Source: Planctomycetota bacterium
GTDB lineage: Bacteria; Planctomycetota; Brocadiia; Brocadiales; Brocadiaceae
NCBI GenBank assembly: GCA_023261485.1
Contig: JAHFOY010000015.1
Location: forward strand, 1 to 34,856
DNA length: 34,856 bases
Reading direction: 5' to 3'
Shown in pieces: positions 1 to 8,123 of this stretch. Within the stretch, counting starts at the first letter, position 1. The number at the start of each line of letters is the position of its first letter. The notes under the pieces are model-generated. The model saw only the letters and a list, made by a program, of their open reading frames with translations. It was not told the origin of the DNA and made no database searches. The position numbers and the translations under genes are program-made.

Positions 1-96
1 CTTGCAGGCGCAATTAATACGATGGCAGAGACCCTGGAGTCGAGGTCTCAAACGCCTGAACATACCAACCTGCCTAAATTACAAGGGGAAATTTAA
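1..96 (+). CDS. C-terminal fragment of a HAMP-domain protein (partial)
   Basis: Frame 1 is open from the window edge to a TAA at 94-96, giving 31 residues. The first part reads LAGAINTMAETLES, which matches the end of the second helix of a HAMP linker (typical form L-x-x-A-h-N-x-M-x-x-x-L). HAMP domains relay signals from membrane sensors. Only about 17 residues follow, so no kinase, cyclase or chemotaxis output domain comes after HAMP. The stop codon directly abuts the TTG start of rarA, so the two are probably cotranscribed. The rest of the protein lies outside the window. The HAMP call rests on a short stretch and is tentative. Confidence 0.5.
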   Translation, partial: LAGAINTMAETLESRSQTPEHTNLPKLQGEI

Positions 97-1443
97 TTGA
101 CAGTTAAAAGACCAGAAAGAGACTTGTTCGATGCAAAGGTGAAAACCACAAAAAAAGCCCCGCTGGCTGACCGGATGAGGCCGAAATATTTAAAAGAGTT
201 TGTGGGACAGGAACACCTTGTTGGACAAGACAAAATACTCCAAAGGCTGGTGGAAAACAGGGAACTGGTGTCTCTGATTCTTTGGGGACCTCCGGGCGTT
301 GGAAAGACAACGCTGGCCTCGATTATTGCCCAGGCGATGGATGCCCACTTTGTTTCTTTTTCAGCAGTACTCTCTGGGGTTAAGGATATCCGGGAAGTTA
401 TCGAGGAAGCCAGGGAACAACTTAAATATTACAATAAAAAAACCATTCTCTTTGTTGACGAAATTCACCGGTTTAACAAGGCGCAGCAGGACGCCTTTCT
501 GCATCATGTGGAAGACGGTACGATAACTCTGATTGGCGCTACGACGGAAAATCCGTCCTTTGAGGTGAATGCCCCGCTTTTATCACGGTGTAAGGTACTG
601 GTGCTGGAACAGCTCACCGAAGACCATTTGAAGACAATCATGAGTAAGGCATTACAGGATATGGAACGAGGGCTTGGCAATCTGAAAGTAGAAATTCAGA
701 ATGAAACTTTTGATTTTATAGCTCGCCTTTCTCATGGGGATGCCCGGGTGGCTTTAAATACCATGGAAGCGGCTGTCATGCTTGCCAAACCTGACCAGGA
801 GGGTAAGCGCACGGTGACCATGGAAATTGCCCAGGAGGCAATGCAGCGGAAGGCGCTTCTTTATGACAAGGGCGGAGAAGAACATTACAACGTAATTTCG
901 GCTTTTATAAAATCCATGCGGGGAAGTGATCCTGATGCAGCCCTCTACTGGCTGGCACGCATGCTGGATGCGGGCGAAGACCCTCTTTTTATTGCACGCC
1001 GTATGATCATATTTGCAGCGGAGGATATTGGCAATGCAGACCCGGCGGCTATCCAACTGGCTGTGGCCGTTAAAGATGCCTTTCATTTTGTGGGAATGCC
1101 GGAAGGATGGATACCCCTTGCGCAGGGTGTTGCCTATCTTGCCTGTGCGCCGAAGAGTAATGCCTCATACATGGCTTACTTAGAGGCATTGAAAGACGTT
1201 AAGGAGAAAGGCGCATTATCAGTGCCGCTTCACATACGGAATGCCCCAACACCCATGATGAAAGACATTGGATATGGAAAGGGGTATAAATATCCACATA
1301 GCTACGGAGGTTATGCAGAACAGGTGTACTTGCCCGATGAGATTCAAGGAAGGGAATATTATAAACCTACCGACAATGGATTTGATAAGGTGATCAAAGA
1401 TCGGCTTGAACTTTATAAAAAAAGCCATAATTCTTCGAAATAA
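97..1443 (+). CDS. rarA: Replication-associated recombination protein A (RarA/MgsA AAA+ ATPase)
   Basis: A 448-residue AAA+ ATPase of the RarA/MgsA/WRNIP1 family, which acts at stalled replication forks in the cytoplasm. Walker A is GPPGVGKT (about 64-71) and Walker B ends in DEIH (121-124) followed by [11 protein letters not shown], characteristic of the family. Sensor 1 is in [12 protein letters not shown]. The C-terminal half carries the MgsA lid and tetramerisation region ([14 protein letters not shown], then [15 protein letters not shown]). The start is a TTG at 97 with AGGGGAA 8-14 bases upstream; it abuts the stop of the upstream HAMP-protein gene. Length is normal for the family. No clear terminator follows. 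The family call is secure. Confidence 0.96.
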   Translation: MTVKRPERDLFDAKVKTTKKAPLADRMRPKYLKEFVGQEHLVGQDKILQRLVENRELVSLILWGPPGVGKTTLASIIAQAMDAHFVSFSAVLSGVKDIREVIEEAREQLKYYNKKTILFVDEIHRFNKAQQDAFLHHVEDGTITLIGATTENPSFEVNAPLLSRCKVLVLEQLTEDHLKTIMSKALQDMERGLGNLKVEIQNETFDFIARLSHGDARVALNTMEAAVMLAKPDQEGKRTVTMEIAQEAMQRKALLYDKGGEEHYNVISAFIKSMRGSDPDAALYWLARMLDAGEDPLFIARRMIIFAAEDIGNADPAAIQLAVAVKDAFHFVGMPEGWIPLAQGVAYLACAPKSNASYMAYLEALKDVKEKGALSVPLHIRNAPTPMMKDIGYGKGYKYPHSYGGYAEQVYLPDEIQGREYYKPTDNGFDKVIKDRLELYKKSHNSSK

Positions 1444-1601
1444 CGGGCTTTTGCTATTTATGAATATTGTTTTGTATAAAATGCTTAATTATTTTGAATT
1501 TGGAAAAAACCAATGTATAATATTTTGGTTAGTAAGTTTTATGACAGGGTGGTAACAGGGAATTGTGTTCAAGATATGAACGAAAGGAGGAGGACAACAT
1601 A

Positions 1602-1721
1602 GTGCTAAATACTACAAATTATAGTTGTAGTTATATTTGGTCATGCAAAGGTGTAGTATCTATGTTATTATTTTCCAATAAGGAGGAAGAACAATGTTTA
1701 AAACAACCAAATCAATTATAG
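1602..1721 (+). CDS. Possible 39-residue leader ORF upstream of the Cache gene
   Basis: A GTG at 1602 is preceded by a very strong ribosome binding site (AAAGGAGGAGG, 1583-1593, about 8 bases of spacing). The frame runs 39 codons to a TAG at 1719-1721 and so overlaps the first 28 bases of the next gene in another frame. The peptide has three cysteines (residues 9, 15 and 32) and resembles nothing I recognise. A 7-bp hairpin (ACTACAA/TTGTAGT, 1611-1631) lies just inside it. The ribosome binding site of the Cache gene (AAGGAGG, 1680-1686) sits inside this ORF, so its translation could modulate that gene. Conservation is unknown; this may be chance. Confidence 0.3.
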   Translation: MLNTTNYSCSYIWSCKGVVSMLLFSNKEEEQCLKQPNQL

Positions 1722-3469
1722 CTACATTTATAGCAATTTCCTTGCTGTCGCTGTTTACAGCAAAAATGGCATTTCCTGACACATTCGGCATCATTAGGGA
1801 AGGTATCGGGAGGGACTTGCAGGGCATTACAAGAAAACAGGCCGAGATCATTACGGCCTGGGTGGACGCCAGAAAGAAAGATATAAGGGTTACTGCCAAT
1901 AACTTGCCGGCCTATCGCGGCTCGGTAATTCGGGAGAAATCGGAACCGGATTTTTCTAAACCACTTGAATATCTTAATTTTCTGAAAAATATATATCATT
2001 ACAAGGAAGTATTTATTGTAAACCCTACAGGTACGATCATCGTTTCAACTGATAAAAATAATTTAGGAAAGGATGTCTCTTCTGCGCAATATTTTCAAGA
2101 GGCAATCAAAGGCAAGACATTTTTTTCTGACTTCATGCCTTCTACAGTTCCCATCGAGAACGAATTCGGTGAATTGGAATTGGGATTGCCTACGATGTTT
2201 GTATCAACCCAGGTTACTAATGAAAGAATGGATGTCTTAGGCGTTTTGGTTTTCCGTCTTGACGTAGATGAGCTTACAAAATTAATAATTCCCATGAAAG
2301 CAACGGAAACCGGCGAGATTTATTTGATCAATAAAGATGGGTACATGTTAACCGCATCCCGGTTTACCGATGACATCAAGAAAGACGGTCTTATAAAAAA
2401 GAGGACGTCCTTAGAGTTGAAGGTGGCAAATCCAAAGACGGGAAATCTGACACAGGCGGTTCAGCAATGTTTGAAGGGGTCGGAGGGATATAATGATACG
2501 GGCTACATCGATTACCGGGGTACCAGTGTGATTGGTTACTGGACGTGGCTGCCGTATCTTAATTGGGGACTTATTGCTGAAATTGACATAGACGAGGCAT
2601 GCAATGAGGTTCGTAAATTCTTTCAGGACACTACTATTAAAAACCTGCGGGGGCTTATGCACCGGCAGGTCGAAGTTGTAAAAAGGAGTATGGAAGGACA
2701 TAAGAATAATGCCTCAGCGATTGCCCGTAAGCCGCAGACTCTTCATTTCGCAAAGGGTGTGGCATCGGTGGAAGAATTTGTGAATGCCTTAAACTATTTG
2801 GAGTTCATCAGGGATGAGTATGGATATAAAGGCATATTCATATGCGACTCCGCAGGGGTTGTAAAGTTGTCCACGGAGAAAAATCTGGTTAGTATGGATG
2901 TTTCTAAGGAAGTCTATTTTGTAGAGGCAAAAAAGCAGGATGTCTTTGTCAGCGATGTTATGCCATCAACCACGCCGATCTTAAATGAATCCGGGAAGAT
3001 GGAACGTAATGTACCCACGTTGTTTGTATCTGCTGTAATCAAGGACAATGATGGCGCTTTTGCAGGCGTCGTGGTTTTTCGAGTCGATACTACGGAGTTG
3101 AACAAACTTATGCGAAGTATGGAGATTGGTGAAAGCGGGGAAACCTATCTTATTAATTCGGAGGGGGTTCTTATCACAGAATCGCGCTTCGGAATTGAAC
3201 TTAAAAGAAAAGAAATGATAAAAACCAGGACCGCTCTGGAACTGAAGGGAATTAATCCTAAGTCAGGAAGGCTGACAAAGGGAATCGCCGAATGCTTAAG
3301 CGGAACCGAAGGGTATGATGTTACAGGTTATCCGGACTATCGGGGTATACCGGTAATAGGAACCTGGTGTTGGATTCCGGAATATGAATGGGGTGTACTT
3401 GTTGAGATCGATCTTGATGAGGCGTTCCGTAAGAGTTCCGCCTTCTGGGGTATCAAGCAGTATTTCTAA
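1694..3469 (+). CDS. Secreted or membrane-anchored tandem double-Cache (PDC) sensor-like protein
   Basis: A 591-residue protein with an N-terminal hydrophobic segment (about residues 7-27, signal peptide or anchor), followed by two copies of the same roughly 210-residue unit. Copy 1 spans about 92-302 and copy 2 about 369-580. Both contain the order EYLNFL/NYLEFI, SDFMPST/SDVMPST, VPTLFVS/LPTMFVS, F-R-h-D, GE-x-YLIN, TSLELK/TALELK, EGY, GYxDYRG and EIDhDEA. The DYRG, VIGxW and GEIYLIN motifs match double-Cache ligand-binding domains, which normally sit in front of histidine kinases, chemoreceptors or cyclases. Here no transmembrane helix or output domain follows, so this looks like a free or N-terminally anchored sensor or ligand binder that would need a partner. 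The start has AAGGAGG about 7 bases upstream. It is convergent with the next gene across a hairpin. Ligand unknown. Confidence 0.82.
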   Translation: MFKTTKSIIATFIAISLLSLFTAKMAFPDTFGIIREGIGRDLQGITRKQAEIITAWVDARKKDIRVTANNLPAYRGSVIREKSEPDFSKPLEYLNFLKNIYHYKEVFIVNPTGTIIVSTDKNNLGKDVSSAQYFQEAIKGKTFFSDFMPSTVPIENEFGELELGLPTMFVSTQVTNERMDVLGVLVFRLDVDELTKLIIPMKATETGEIYLINKDGYMLTASRFTDDIKKDGLIKKRTSLELKVANPKTGNLTQAVQQCLKGSEGYNDTGYIDYRGTSVIGYWTWLPYLNWGLIAEIDIDEACNEVRKFFQDTTIKNLRGLMHRQVEVVKRSMEGHKNNASAIARKPQTLHFAKGVASVEEFVNALNYLEFIRDEYGYKGIFICDSAGVVKLSTEKNLVSMDVSKEVYFVEAKKQDVFVSDVMPSTTPILNESGKMERNVPTLFVSAVIKDNDGAFAGVVVFRVDTTELNKLMRSMEIGESGETYLINSEGVLITESRFGIELKRKEMIKTRTALELKGINPKSGRLTKGIAECLSGTEGYDVTGYPDYRGIPVIGTWCWIPEYEWGVLVEIDLDEAFRKSSAFWGIKQYF

Positions 3470-3485
3470 AGGCTATCTTGTAGGT

Positions 3486-3509
3486 AGGGGCGAACGGTTG
3501 TTCGCCCCT
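3486..3509. terminator. Palindromic repeat, likely shared terminator between convergent genes
   Basis: AGGGGCGAAC and GTTCGCCCCT form a perfect 10-bp stem with a GGTT loop. It lies 17 bases after the Cache gene stop and before the stop of the convergent small gene at 3527. No long T tract follows on either side, so termination strength is uncertain. A second copy of the motif with a GGAC loop lies inside the GH133 gene (27974-28001), so this is also a dispersed repeat. Confidence 0.6.
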
Positions 3510-3526
3510 CTGCATGCCTTCTCCCT

Positions 3527-3901
3527 TTACGTAATTGCTAAGAGTTCTTCAACCATTGAAGATATCTTTGCAAACCTTTCCTTTTGTATACCTCCGCCTA
3601 CAGCCTTTGCCTCGGCTACTTTTCCAGCAAAAAAATTAGGGATAACCTCGTTATCCCGTGTGTTCCTGAAGATGTCCCACGCATCTTTCAATTCCTTAAG
3701 CTTACCCTCAGCATTTGTGCCTTTTGCCTTTTCCATCAAGGTGGAAAAAAGCGATATAGTTTCATTTGTTAGATTTTTCACCGTTGTACGGCATGCCTCT
3801 TGTTTTTGCTTATCACTCTCACCAAGCATGGTAACAAGTGCCGTTCTCGCATCCACAAGCTTCGTCTTAATGCCACTGATTTCACCTGCACTAACAGCCA
3901 T
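3527..3901 (-). CDS. Small all-helical protein, possibly four-helix-bundle-like; function unknown
   Basis: A 124-residue soluble protein without signal peptide, membrane segment or cysteine-rich motif. The sequence is strongly helical and amphipathic with many Lys, Glu and Ala. Its spacing of hydrophobic residues (KLVDARTALVTML, then TISLFSTLMEKAKG, ELKDAWDIFR, KISSMVEELL) recalls four-helix-bundle sensor domains of chemoreceptors, but without their flanking membrane helices. The start at 3901 is well supported by AAGGAGGTG about 6 bases upstream. A TATAAT-like -10 lies on the minus strand at 3982-3987, without a good -35. It converges on the double-Cache gene. I do not recognise a named family; the bundle comparison is inference. 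Confidence 0.65.
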   Translation of the reverse strand: MAVSAGEISGIKTKLVDARTALVTMLGESDKQKQEACRTTVKNLTNETISLFSTLMEKAKGTNAEGKLKELKDAWDIFRNTRDNEVIPNFFAGKVAEAKAVGGGIQKERFAKISSMVEELLAIT

Positions 3902-4332
3902 ATTTCACCTCCTTGATATTTTTCCCCTCACCTTCAAATTCGCAGACAAGCCACATGGCTGTCCATGCGCGGCGAAGGATAATTATATAACTCAAACTTA
4001 AAATCCGGAGTCTTCAGTATGGTCTACCAGAAATGAATGCAGGATAATAAATGAAGATATGGCAGTAAAAGGGCAAATTCCATTCCCCTTTATAAAGGTA
4101 GGTTACATATAAAAAATATATCCTAATCCTTTGTTTTCATTAATACTACAAGAGGTATTGATTCTAATTTTAATTTGAACGTTGTGTAATTAAGGCGTTT
4201 CTTTTTGAAATGTGTTGTGCATTGCTGAAAAGGGTTTTAAAAGATGATATCTTAAAAGAAATAAGAATTCTGTGAGGTTGTTAGATGAAGTTGAGGTATG
4301 AAATCCTACAATCTGTATTCATATTCGATTTT
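3902..4332. other. Intergenic stretch of about 430 bp with no clear gene
   Basis: AT-rich and without a convincing ORF on either strand. It holds the probable 5' region of the minus-strand gene at 3527-3901 (TATAAT-like hexamer at 3982-3987), a small CATGG/CCATG hairpin near 3953-3966 and a perfect palindrome CCTTTATAAAGG at 4087-4098. I see no tRNA, riboswitch core or mobile element end. Confidence 0.5.
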
Positions 4333-4446
4333 TTATGGATTTATTCCGTTCAGTAACTCCTTAAAAATTTTCAAAAAATCCCTTTTCTCTTCTGTAGAGA
4401 ATTCTGCATCTTTTGGGATAGGCTTTAAGGAGAGTTCTTCGAACAT
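4333..4446 (-). CDS. Tiny overlapping ORF (37 aa), hypothetical
   Basis: An ATG at 4446 opens a 37-residue frame starting MFEELSLKPIPKDAEFSTEE and ending in a helical, Lys- and Glu-rich tail. It overlaps the 3' end of the preceding minus-strand ORF by 22 bases in another frame. That suggests either translational coupling of two very small proteins or a frameshift that split one longer protein (about 109 aa). There is no strong ribosome binding site for this ATG, and composition looks protein-like. I know of no homologue with certainty. Confidence 0.4.
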   Translation of the reverse strand: MFEELSLKPIPKDAEFSTEEKRDFLKIFKELLNGINP

Positions 4447-4640
4447 GAATTTAGGACCTTCGCGATCTTTATATCCACTTCTATTCCTTCCAATGGGTCT
4501 TTGGGGGGCAAGACACCAAGTCGTCTTCCTTCATTCCACATATCGGTAAAGAGTTTAAGGGACTGACTGTAATCGAGTCTATTATCATTTCGGATAAATT
4601 CGTCCTCAAATTTTTTTAATAAATCGGGATTTTTAATCAT
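4425..4640 (-). CDS. Small conserved-looking hypothetical protein (71 aa)
   Basis: The preferred start is the ATG at 4640, with AAAGGA about 8 bases upstream; an in-frame TTG at 4697 lacks a ribosome binding site. The protein begins MIKNPDLLKKFEDEF and contains LGVLPPKDPLEGIEVDIKIA, a pattern I associate with short uncharacterised bacterial proteins that end soon after an IAKVLN-like segment. It has no signal peptide or membrane segment. The second tiny ORF (4333-4446) overlaps its end. Function unknown; a small two-gene module or a decayed gene are both possible. Confidence 0.5.
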   Translation of the reverse strand: MIKNPDLLKKFEDEFIRNDNRLDYSQSLKLFTDMWNEGRRLGVLPPKDPLEGIEVDIKIAKVLNSCSKNSP

Positions 4641-4789
4641 ACTTTTAATCCTTTGCGAAAGCGTTTGGATTATAATCCCCTTGTTTCTTAAAAACAAGGC
4701 GAATATTTGATTTTGTGAGTTATGGGGTTGAGTTTATGCACACGATGGTATGCGTTATCTAACATCCAACATTAGGTACCAATTTATGT

Positions 4790-5995
4790 TCATGGTTTGA
4801 GTCCCGTTGCCTTTTCAACTTCATTAACAATAAATTTACTAAATGAAAATGCTGATGTGAACGCAGGCGATACTGCATTTAATACATGCGTGGAATTTTC
4901 TCCATGTTCGACAACGAAATCCATTACCAGTTTCATCTCTTCTGTGTCGAGTAATTGCGCCCGGATTCCCGGTGCCAAGTAATTGCCAAACTTGTTTATG
5001 TCGATTTTTTTCACCAAATGCGTGGCTTGGTGTATGAAATAGTTCCGGTAATATTTTTTGAATTCCTCGAAGGTTAGACTTCTAAAATTAAAGGCATTGG
5101 TAAAAAAGAGCTTCGCTTCATTATATAAAACCTCAAGAAATTCGTTTAGATTAAAACGAGAAATGCCCTTATAATTTTCCCTCCAGAAGGCTGGAATTGC
5201 AGTTGGGCCTATCTTTACCTTTCCACTTATCGTTATGGTAAAATGGACACCGAGAAAGGGGTTTTTTAAATTGGGCACAGGATATATGTGTTTGTGAATT
5301 AAATTACTGTCTTTATATTCCATGTATAAACCCTTGAATGGAATTAAGGTGTATTTTCGTCCAATCCCAAATTGATGCGCTATTTTGTCTGCATAGAGAC
5401 CCGCCGAATTGATCAAGTGTTTGAATTTTATTTTGCGTCTATTTGTGCTTACAGTGGACGTATCATCCCTTTTTATGAACGTCTCATTGAGTAAGATATT
5501 CACCTTTCCTTTCAAAGTATCAGCAATGTGTCCGACTACTTCTTTAGGATTTACTACGGAAGTTGTTGGCGAATATAAGGCCTTATTGAAAGTCTTGGCA
5601 TTTGGTTCGAGTTCCTCAAGTCTTTTTTCATCAATTAACTCTAGGTCAACTCCGTTTTTGTCACCCCGTCTTTTGAGTTCCAGGATGCCTTCCACTTCCT
5701 TTTCATCTCTTGCTACCACAACTTTCCCGCATCGGTTTATTGATAGATTATTTTTCAGGCAGTACTCGGTTAACAGCTTATTTCCTTCTACCGTAAATCT
5801 TGATTTCAAGCTATCGGGGGAATAATAAAAACCGGCGTGAAGCACGCCGCTATTTCTGCCGCTTGCGTGACATGCTACTGCAGCCTCTTTTTCAAGTAGG
5901 GTAATTTTTAAATCTGGGTGTCTATTATTAAGTTCTCTGGCGATGGAAAGACCGATTATGCCGCCGCCAACTATTAATATGTCTGTCGTTATCAT
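4790..5995 (-). CDS. lhgO: FAD-dependent oxidase of the LhgO (L-2-hydroxyglutarate) family
   Basis: A 401-residue DAO-superfamily flavoprotein. The N-terminal dinucleotide fold is ILIVGGGIIGLSIARELN, and the stretch ASGRNSGVLHAGFYYSPDSL is the signature of LhgO/YgaF enzymes, which oxidise L-2-hydroxyglutarate to 2-oxoglutarate and usually pass electrons to the membrane quinone pool. The C-terminal part keeps the FAD-contacting APGIRAQLLD and the NAVSPAFTSAFSF region. Length matches the family (about 400). The ATG start overlaps the stop of the upstream DUF362 gene by four bases (ATGA), so the two are almost certainly translationally coupled. The substrate is inferred from family and could be another 2-hydroxy acid. 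Confidence 0.85.
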   Translation of the reverse strand: MITTDILIVGGGIIGLSIARELNNRHPDLKITLLEKEAAVACHASGRNSGVLHAGFYYSPDSLKSRFTVEGNKLLTEYCLKNNLSINRCGKVVVARDEKEVEGILELKRRGDKNGVDLELIDEKRLEELEPNAKTFNKALYSPTTSVVNPKEVVGHIADTLKGKVNILLNETFIKRDDTSTVSTNRRKIKFKHLINSAGLYADKIAHQFGIGRKYTLIPFKGLYMEYKDSNLIHKHIYPVPNLKNPFLGVHFTITISGKVKIGPTAIPAFWRENYKGISRFNLNEFLEVLYNEAKLFFTNAFNFRSLTFEEFKKYYRNYFIHQATHLVKKIDINKFGNYLAPGIRAQLLDTEEMKLVMDFVVEHGENSTHVLNAVSPAFTSAFSFSKFIVNEVEKATGLKP

Positions 5996-7050
5996 GTATT
6001 ATTTAAAACGTGATGAATCTTCTGTAAGAGTTTTTCAAAATCGGATTTGTCTGCACCAAGACATTTGGACACGATTTTTAATTCTGAAGGGCTGCCAACC
6101 CCAAGATGCAGTTCTATAGCCCTTTTGATCTGCCGTTGTTGCCATACATCCATAGTCGCGCGTCTTTCCCACCCGCCAAATGACCTGATAACGCTTAATC
6201 CTACAATATCTGCGGCAATCCTATCGCCAGTAATGACGATAAGATTGGGCGTGGCAACCGTGCCTCTGGTTGGTCCACCCTTAATAAATATTTTTGTTCC
6301 ATCCAGGATGTTAAGATGTGGTGTATAAGCTACATTCAGTTCGGCGATGACTTCGTCCCAGAATTCAGGTGCAATGAAATATGGGCGTTGTTGTGGATGG
6401 ATAGCCCCAATGAAGTTTTTTAGGGAAATAGTATAGTGGGCATAACTATGGGTCTTAATGACGGGGACATTTATAACCCTGTCTACGGTATAAATAAATT
6501 CTGACACGATAGCCTTCTTTATGAATCTTCCACCTGGTATGTCTATTTCTACCCAGCCGTATTCCTCAAAGGGAACAAATTCCATATTTTCTTCACTAAT
6601 GGCTTCCCATATACCAGACTTAATGGCATTTTTCTTTGTTGGCAGTGCGAAGATGGCGGACATATCGCCAACAAATATTTTAGAAACTCCATACTCATGC
6701 AGGATTTTTATGAGATTTTTGATCACGAGGGGATTTGTATTGGCCGGGCTTGGATAGCGGTTGACGATATTCGGTTTTACGAGTACAGATTTCCCTTTGA
6801 TATCAAGCTTTTCCAAACCGCCCAGCAGTTCCAGCCCCTCCCTCAGCATTGTGTAAATATCATCACCCTGAACGATGGAGACGAGCGTCTTATTTTCCTC
6901 TTTGAAAATGTTCTGAGTGTGGTTGTGATTTGGTATTTTTGCCTTTGGTTTTGCTAAAAGAAGTTTGAAAAGGTCTCTCCATCGAAGTTTTAGGAAGAGG
7001 AAAATTGATATACCGATTTTATAGAAAAGCCGGGATTTGATAATGAGCAT
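5992..7050 (-). CDS. DUF362 domain protein, coupled to lhgO
   Basis: A 352-residue protein of the DUF362 family. Visible hallmarks are VLVKPNIVNRYPSPANTNP, VGDMSAIFALPTKKNA (the activity of this conserved region is unknown), VPVIKTHSYAHYTISLKNFIGAIHP and the C-terminal LNILDGTKIFIKGGPTRG. The N-terminus has a short hydrophobic stretch (about 8-22) that could be membrane-associating. The start at 7050 has no clear ribosome binding site. There is no ferredoxin-type cysteine cluster, which some DUF362 proteins carry. The 4-bp overlap with lhgO suggests the products act together. A second DUF362 domain occurs in the fusion gene at 23627-25762. Molecular function is not established. Confidence 0.8.
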   Translation of the reverse strand: MLIIKSRLFYKIGISIFLFLKLRWRDLFKLLLAKPKAKIPNHNHTQNIFKEENKTLVSIVQGDDIYTMLREGLELLGGLEKLDIKGKSVLVKPNIVNRYPSPANTNPLVIKNLIKILHEYGVSKIFVGDMSAIFALPTKKNAIKSGIWEAISEENMEFVPFEEYGWVEIDIPGGRFIKKAIVSEFIYTVDRVINVPVIKTHSYAHYTISLKNFIGAIHPQQRPYFIAPEFWDEVIAELNVAYTPHLNILDGTKIFIKGGPTRGTVATPNLIVITGDRIAADIVGLSVIRSFGGWERRATMDVWQQRQIKRAIELHLGVGSPSELKIVSKCLGADKSDFEKLLQKIHHVLNNT

Positions 7051-7261
7051 AATTATTTCAGCGAGATAGTTTTATAATTGACCATAAATTCCATTTGTTG
7101 TACTATAACAAAGCTTTTTAAACAGTTCAATGCTTAAGCGTAAATAACAAATAAATCCTAATATTAACGAGCCAGAACCGGGCAGGAAGTGAATTATATT
7201 TTAGATTTTCAATTTCAGATTACGTTTTAAATCGTAATTCGTAAATAATTAGTTCTATATT

Positions 7262-8020
7262 ATGATCCTTGTATTATCTGGCACAGAAGAAGGCAAAGAG
7301 ATCGTCAGAAGACTCCATGAAGAGGGAATGAGCCTCCTGACAACCGTTGCAACGGAATACGGCAAAAAGATGTTTGAGCAGATGGGTTTGGAAACCGTTT
7401 GCTTGCAAGGCCGGTTGGATGCTGGTGGGTTCTCCCGATTGATAAAGGAAAAGGGAATAGACACTGTGGTGGATGCCACTCATCCGTATGCTGTAGAGGT
7501 GTCTCAGAATGCAATGGATGCCTGCAAAAATACCAACGTTCGTTATCTGCGTTTTGAAAGGGAAGGGATAGCAATTCCGGCACATCCCTTAATCCACAGA
7601 GTAAAGACTATTGCGGAGGCTGTAGACAAGTCCAGATCCCTTGGCAAAAAGATATTCCTGACGACGGGCATATCGAGTGTGGCAAGATTTATTGTCTTAA
7701 AGGACGAAAAGGAATTATATGTGCGCATCCTGCCCGTACCTGAGCATATTGCTTTATGTTTGGATATGGGAATTCCTCCTACAAACGTTATCGCCATGCA
7801 CGGCCCATTTTCAGAGGATTTGAACCGGGCGATGTTCAGGCAGTATCAAATTAATACGATGGTGACCAAAGACAGCGGCGAGGCAGGGGGGGTACTTGAG
7901 AAGATTCATGCGGCATGTAGCGAGGCAATAGATACGATAGTTATCGAAAGACCCAAGCTGGAATTTCCCCAAAAATACTCGTCTATTGATGAAGTGATAA
8001 ATACGGTTAAAATAAAATAG
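7262..8020 (+). CDS. cobK: Precorrin-6A (cobalt-precorrin-6A) reductase
   Basis: A 252-residue protein of the CobK/CbiJ family, which reduces precorrin-6A or cobalt-precorrin-6A using NAD(P)H during cobalamin ring synthesis. Family features are MILVLSGTEEGKEI at the N-terminus, TVVDATHPYAVEVS in the middle and VIAMHGPFSEDLN plus TKDSGEAGG in the second half. Length matches the family. It stands alone here, with no other cobalamin gene and no recognisable cobalamin riboswitch upstream. The ATG at 7262 has no obvious Shine-Dalgarno. A near-palindrome with ATTACG/CGTAAT arms (7219-7238) lies upstream and could be an operator. It is divergent from the DUF362-lhgO operon. Confidence 0.92.
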   Translation: MILVLSGTEEGKEIVRRLHEEGMSLLTTVATEYGKKMFEQMGLETVCLQGRLDAGGFSRLIKEKGIDTVVDATHPYAVEVSQNAMDACKNTNVRYLRFEREGIAIPAHPLIHRVKTIAEAVDKSRSLGKKIFLTTGISSVARFIVLKDEKELYVRILPVPEHIALCLDMGIPPTNVIAMHGPFSEDLNRAMFRQYQINTMVTKDSGEAGGVLEKIHAACSEAIDTIVIERPKLEFPQKYSSIDEVINTVKIK

Positions 8021-8123
8021 GCTCTGTATTACGCCTTTTACCCCGGGTAAGGCAGTGGCAGTAAAGATTATTGATGCACAGGGGGATTGAAAGCTTGAAG
8101 ATTATAGGAATATAGAAAGTCAT

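Noticed and set aside
3384-4001. Plus-strand ORF of 205 codons
   Set aside because: It overlaps the end of the Cache gene and is antisense to the 124-residue gene, which has a strong ribosome binding site and a better protein composition.
7051-7261. Cobalamin riboswitch upstream of cobK
   Set aside because: I looked for the conserved GCCACTG-type box and surrounding helices and saw none.
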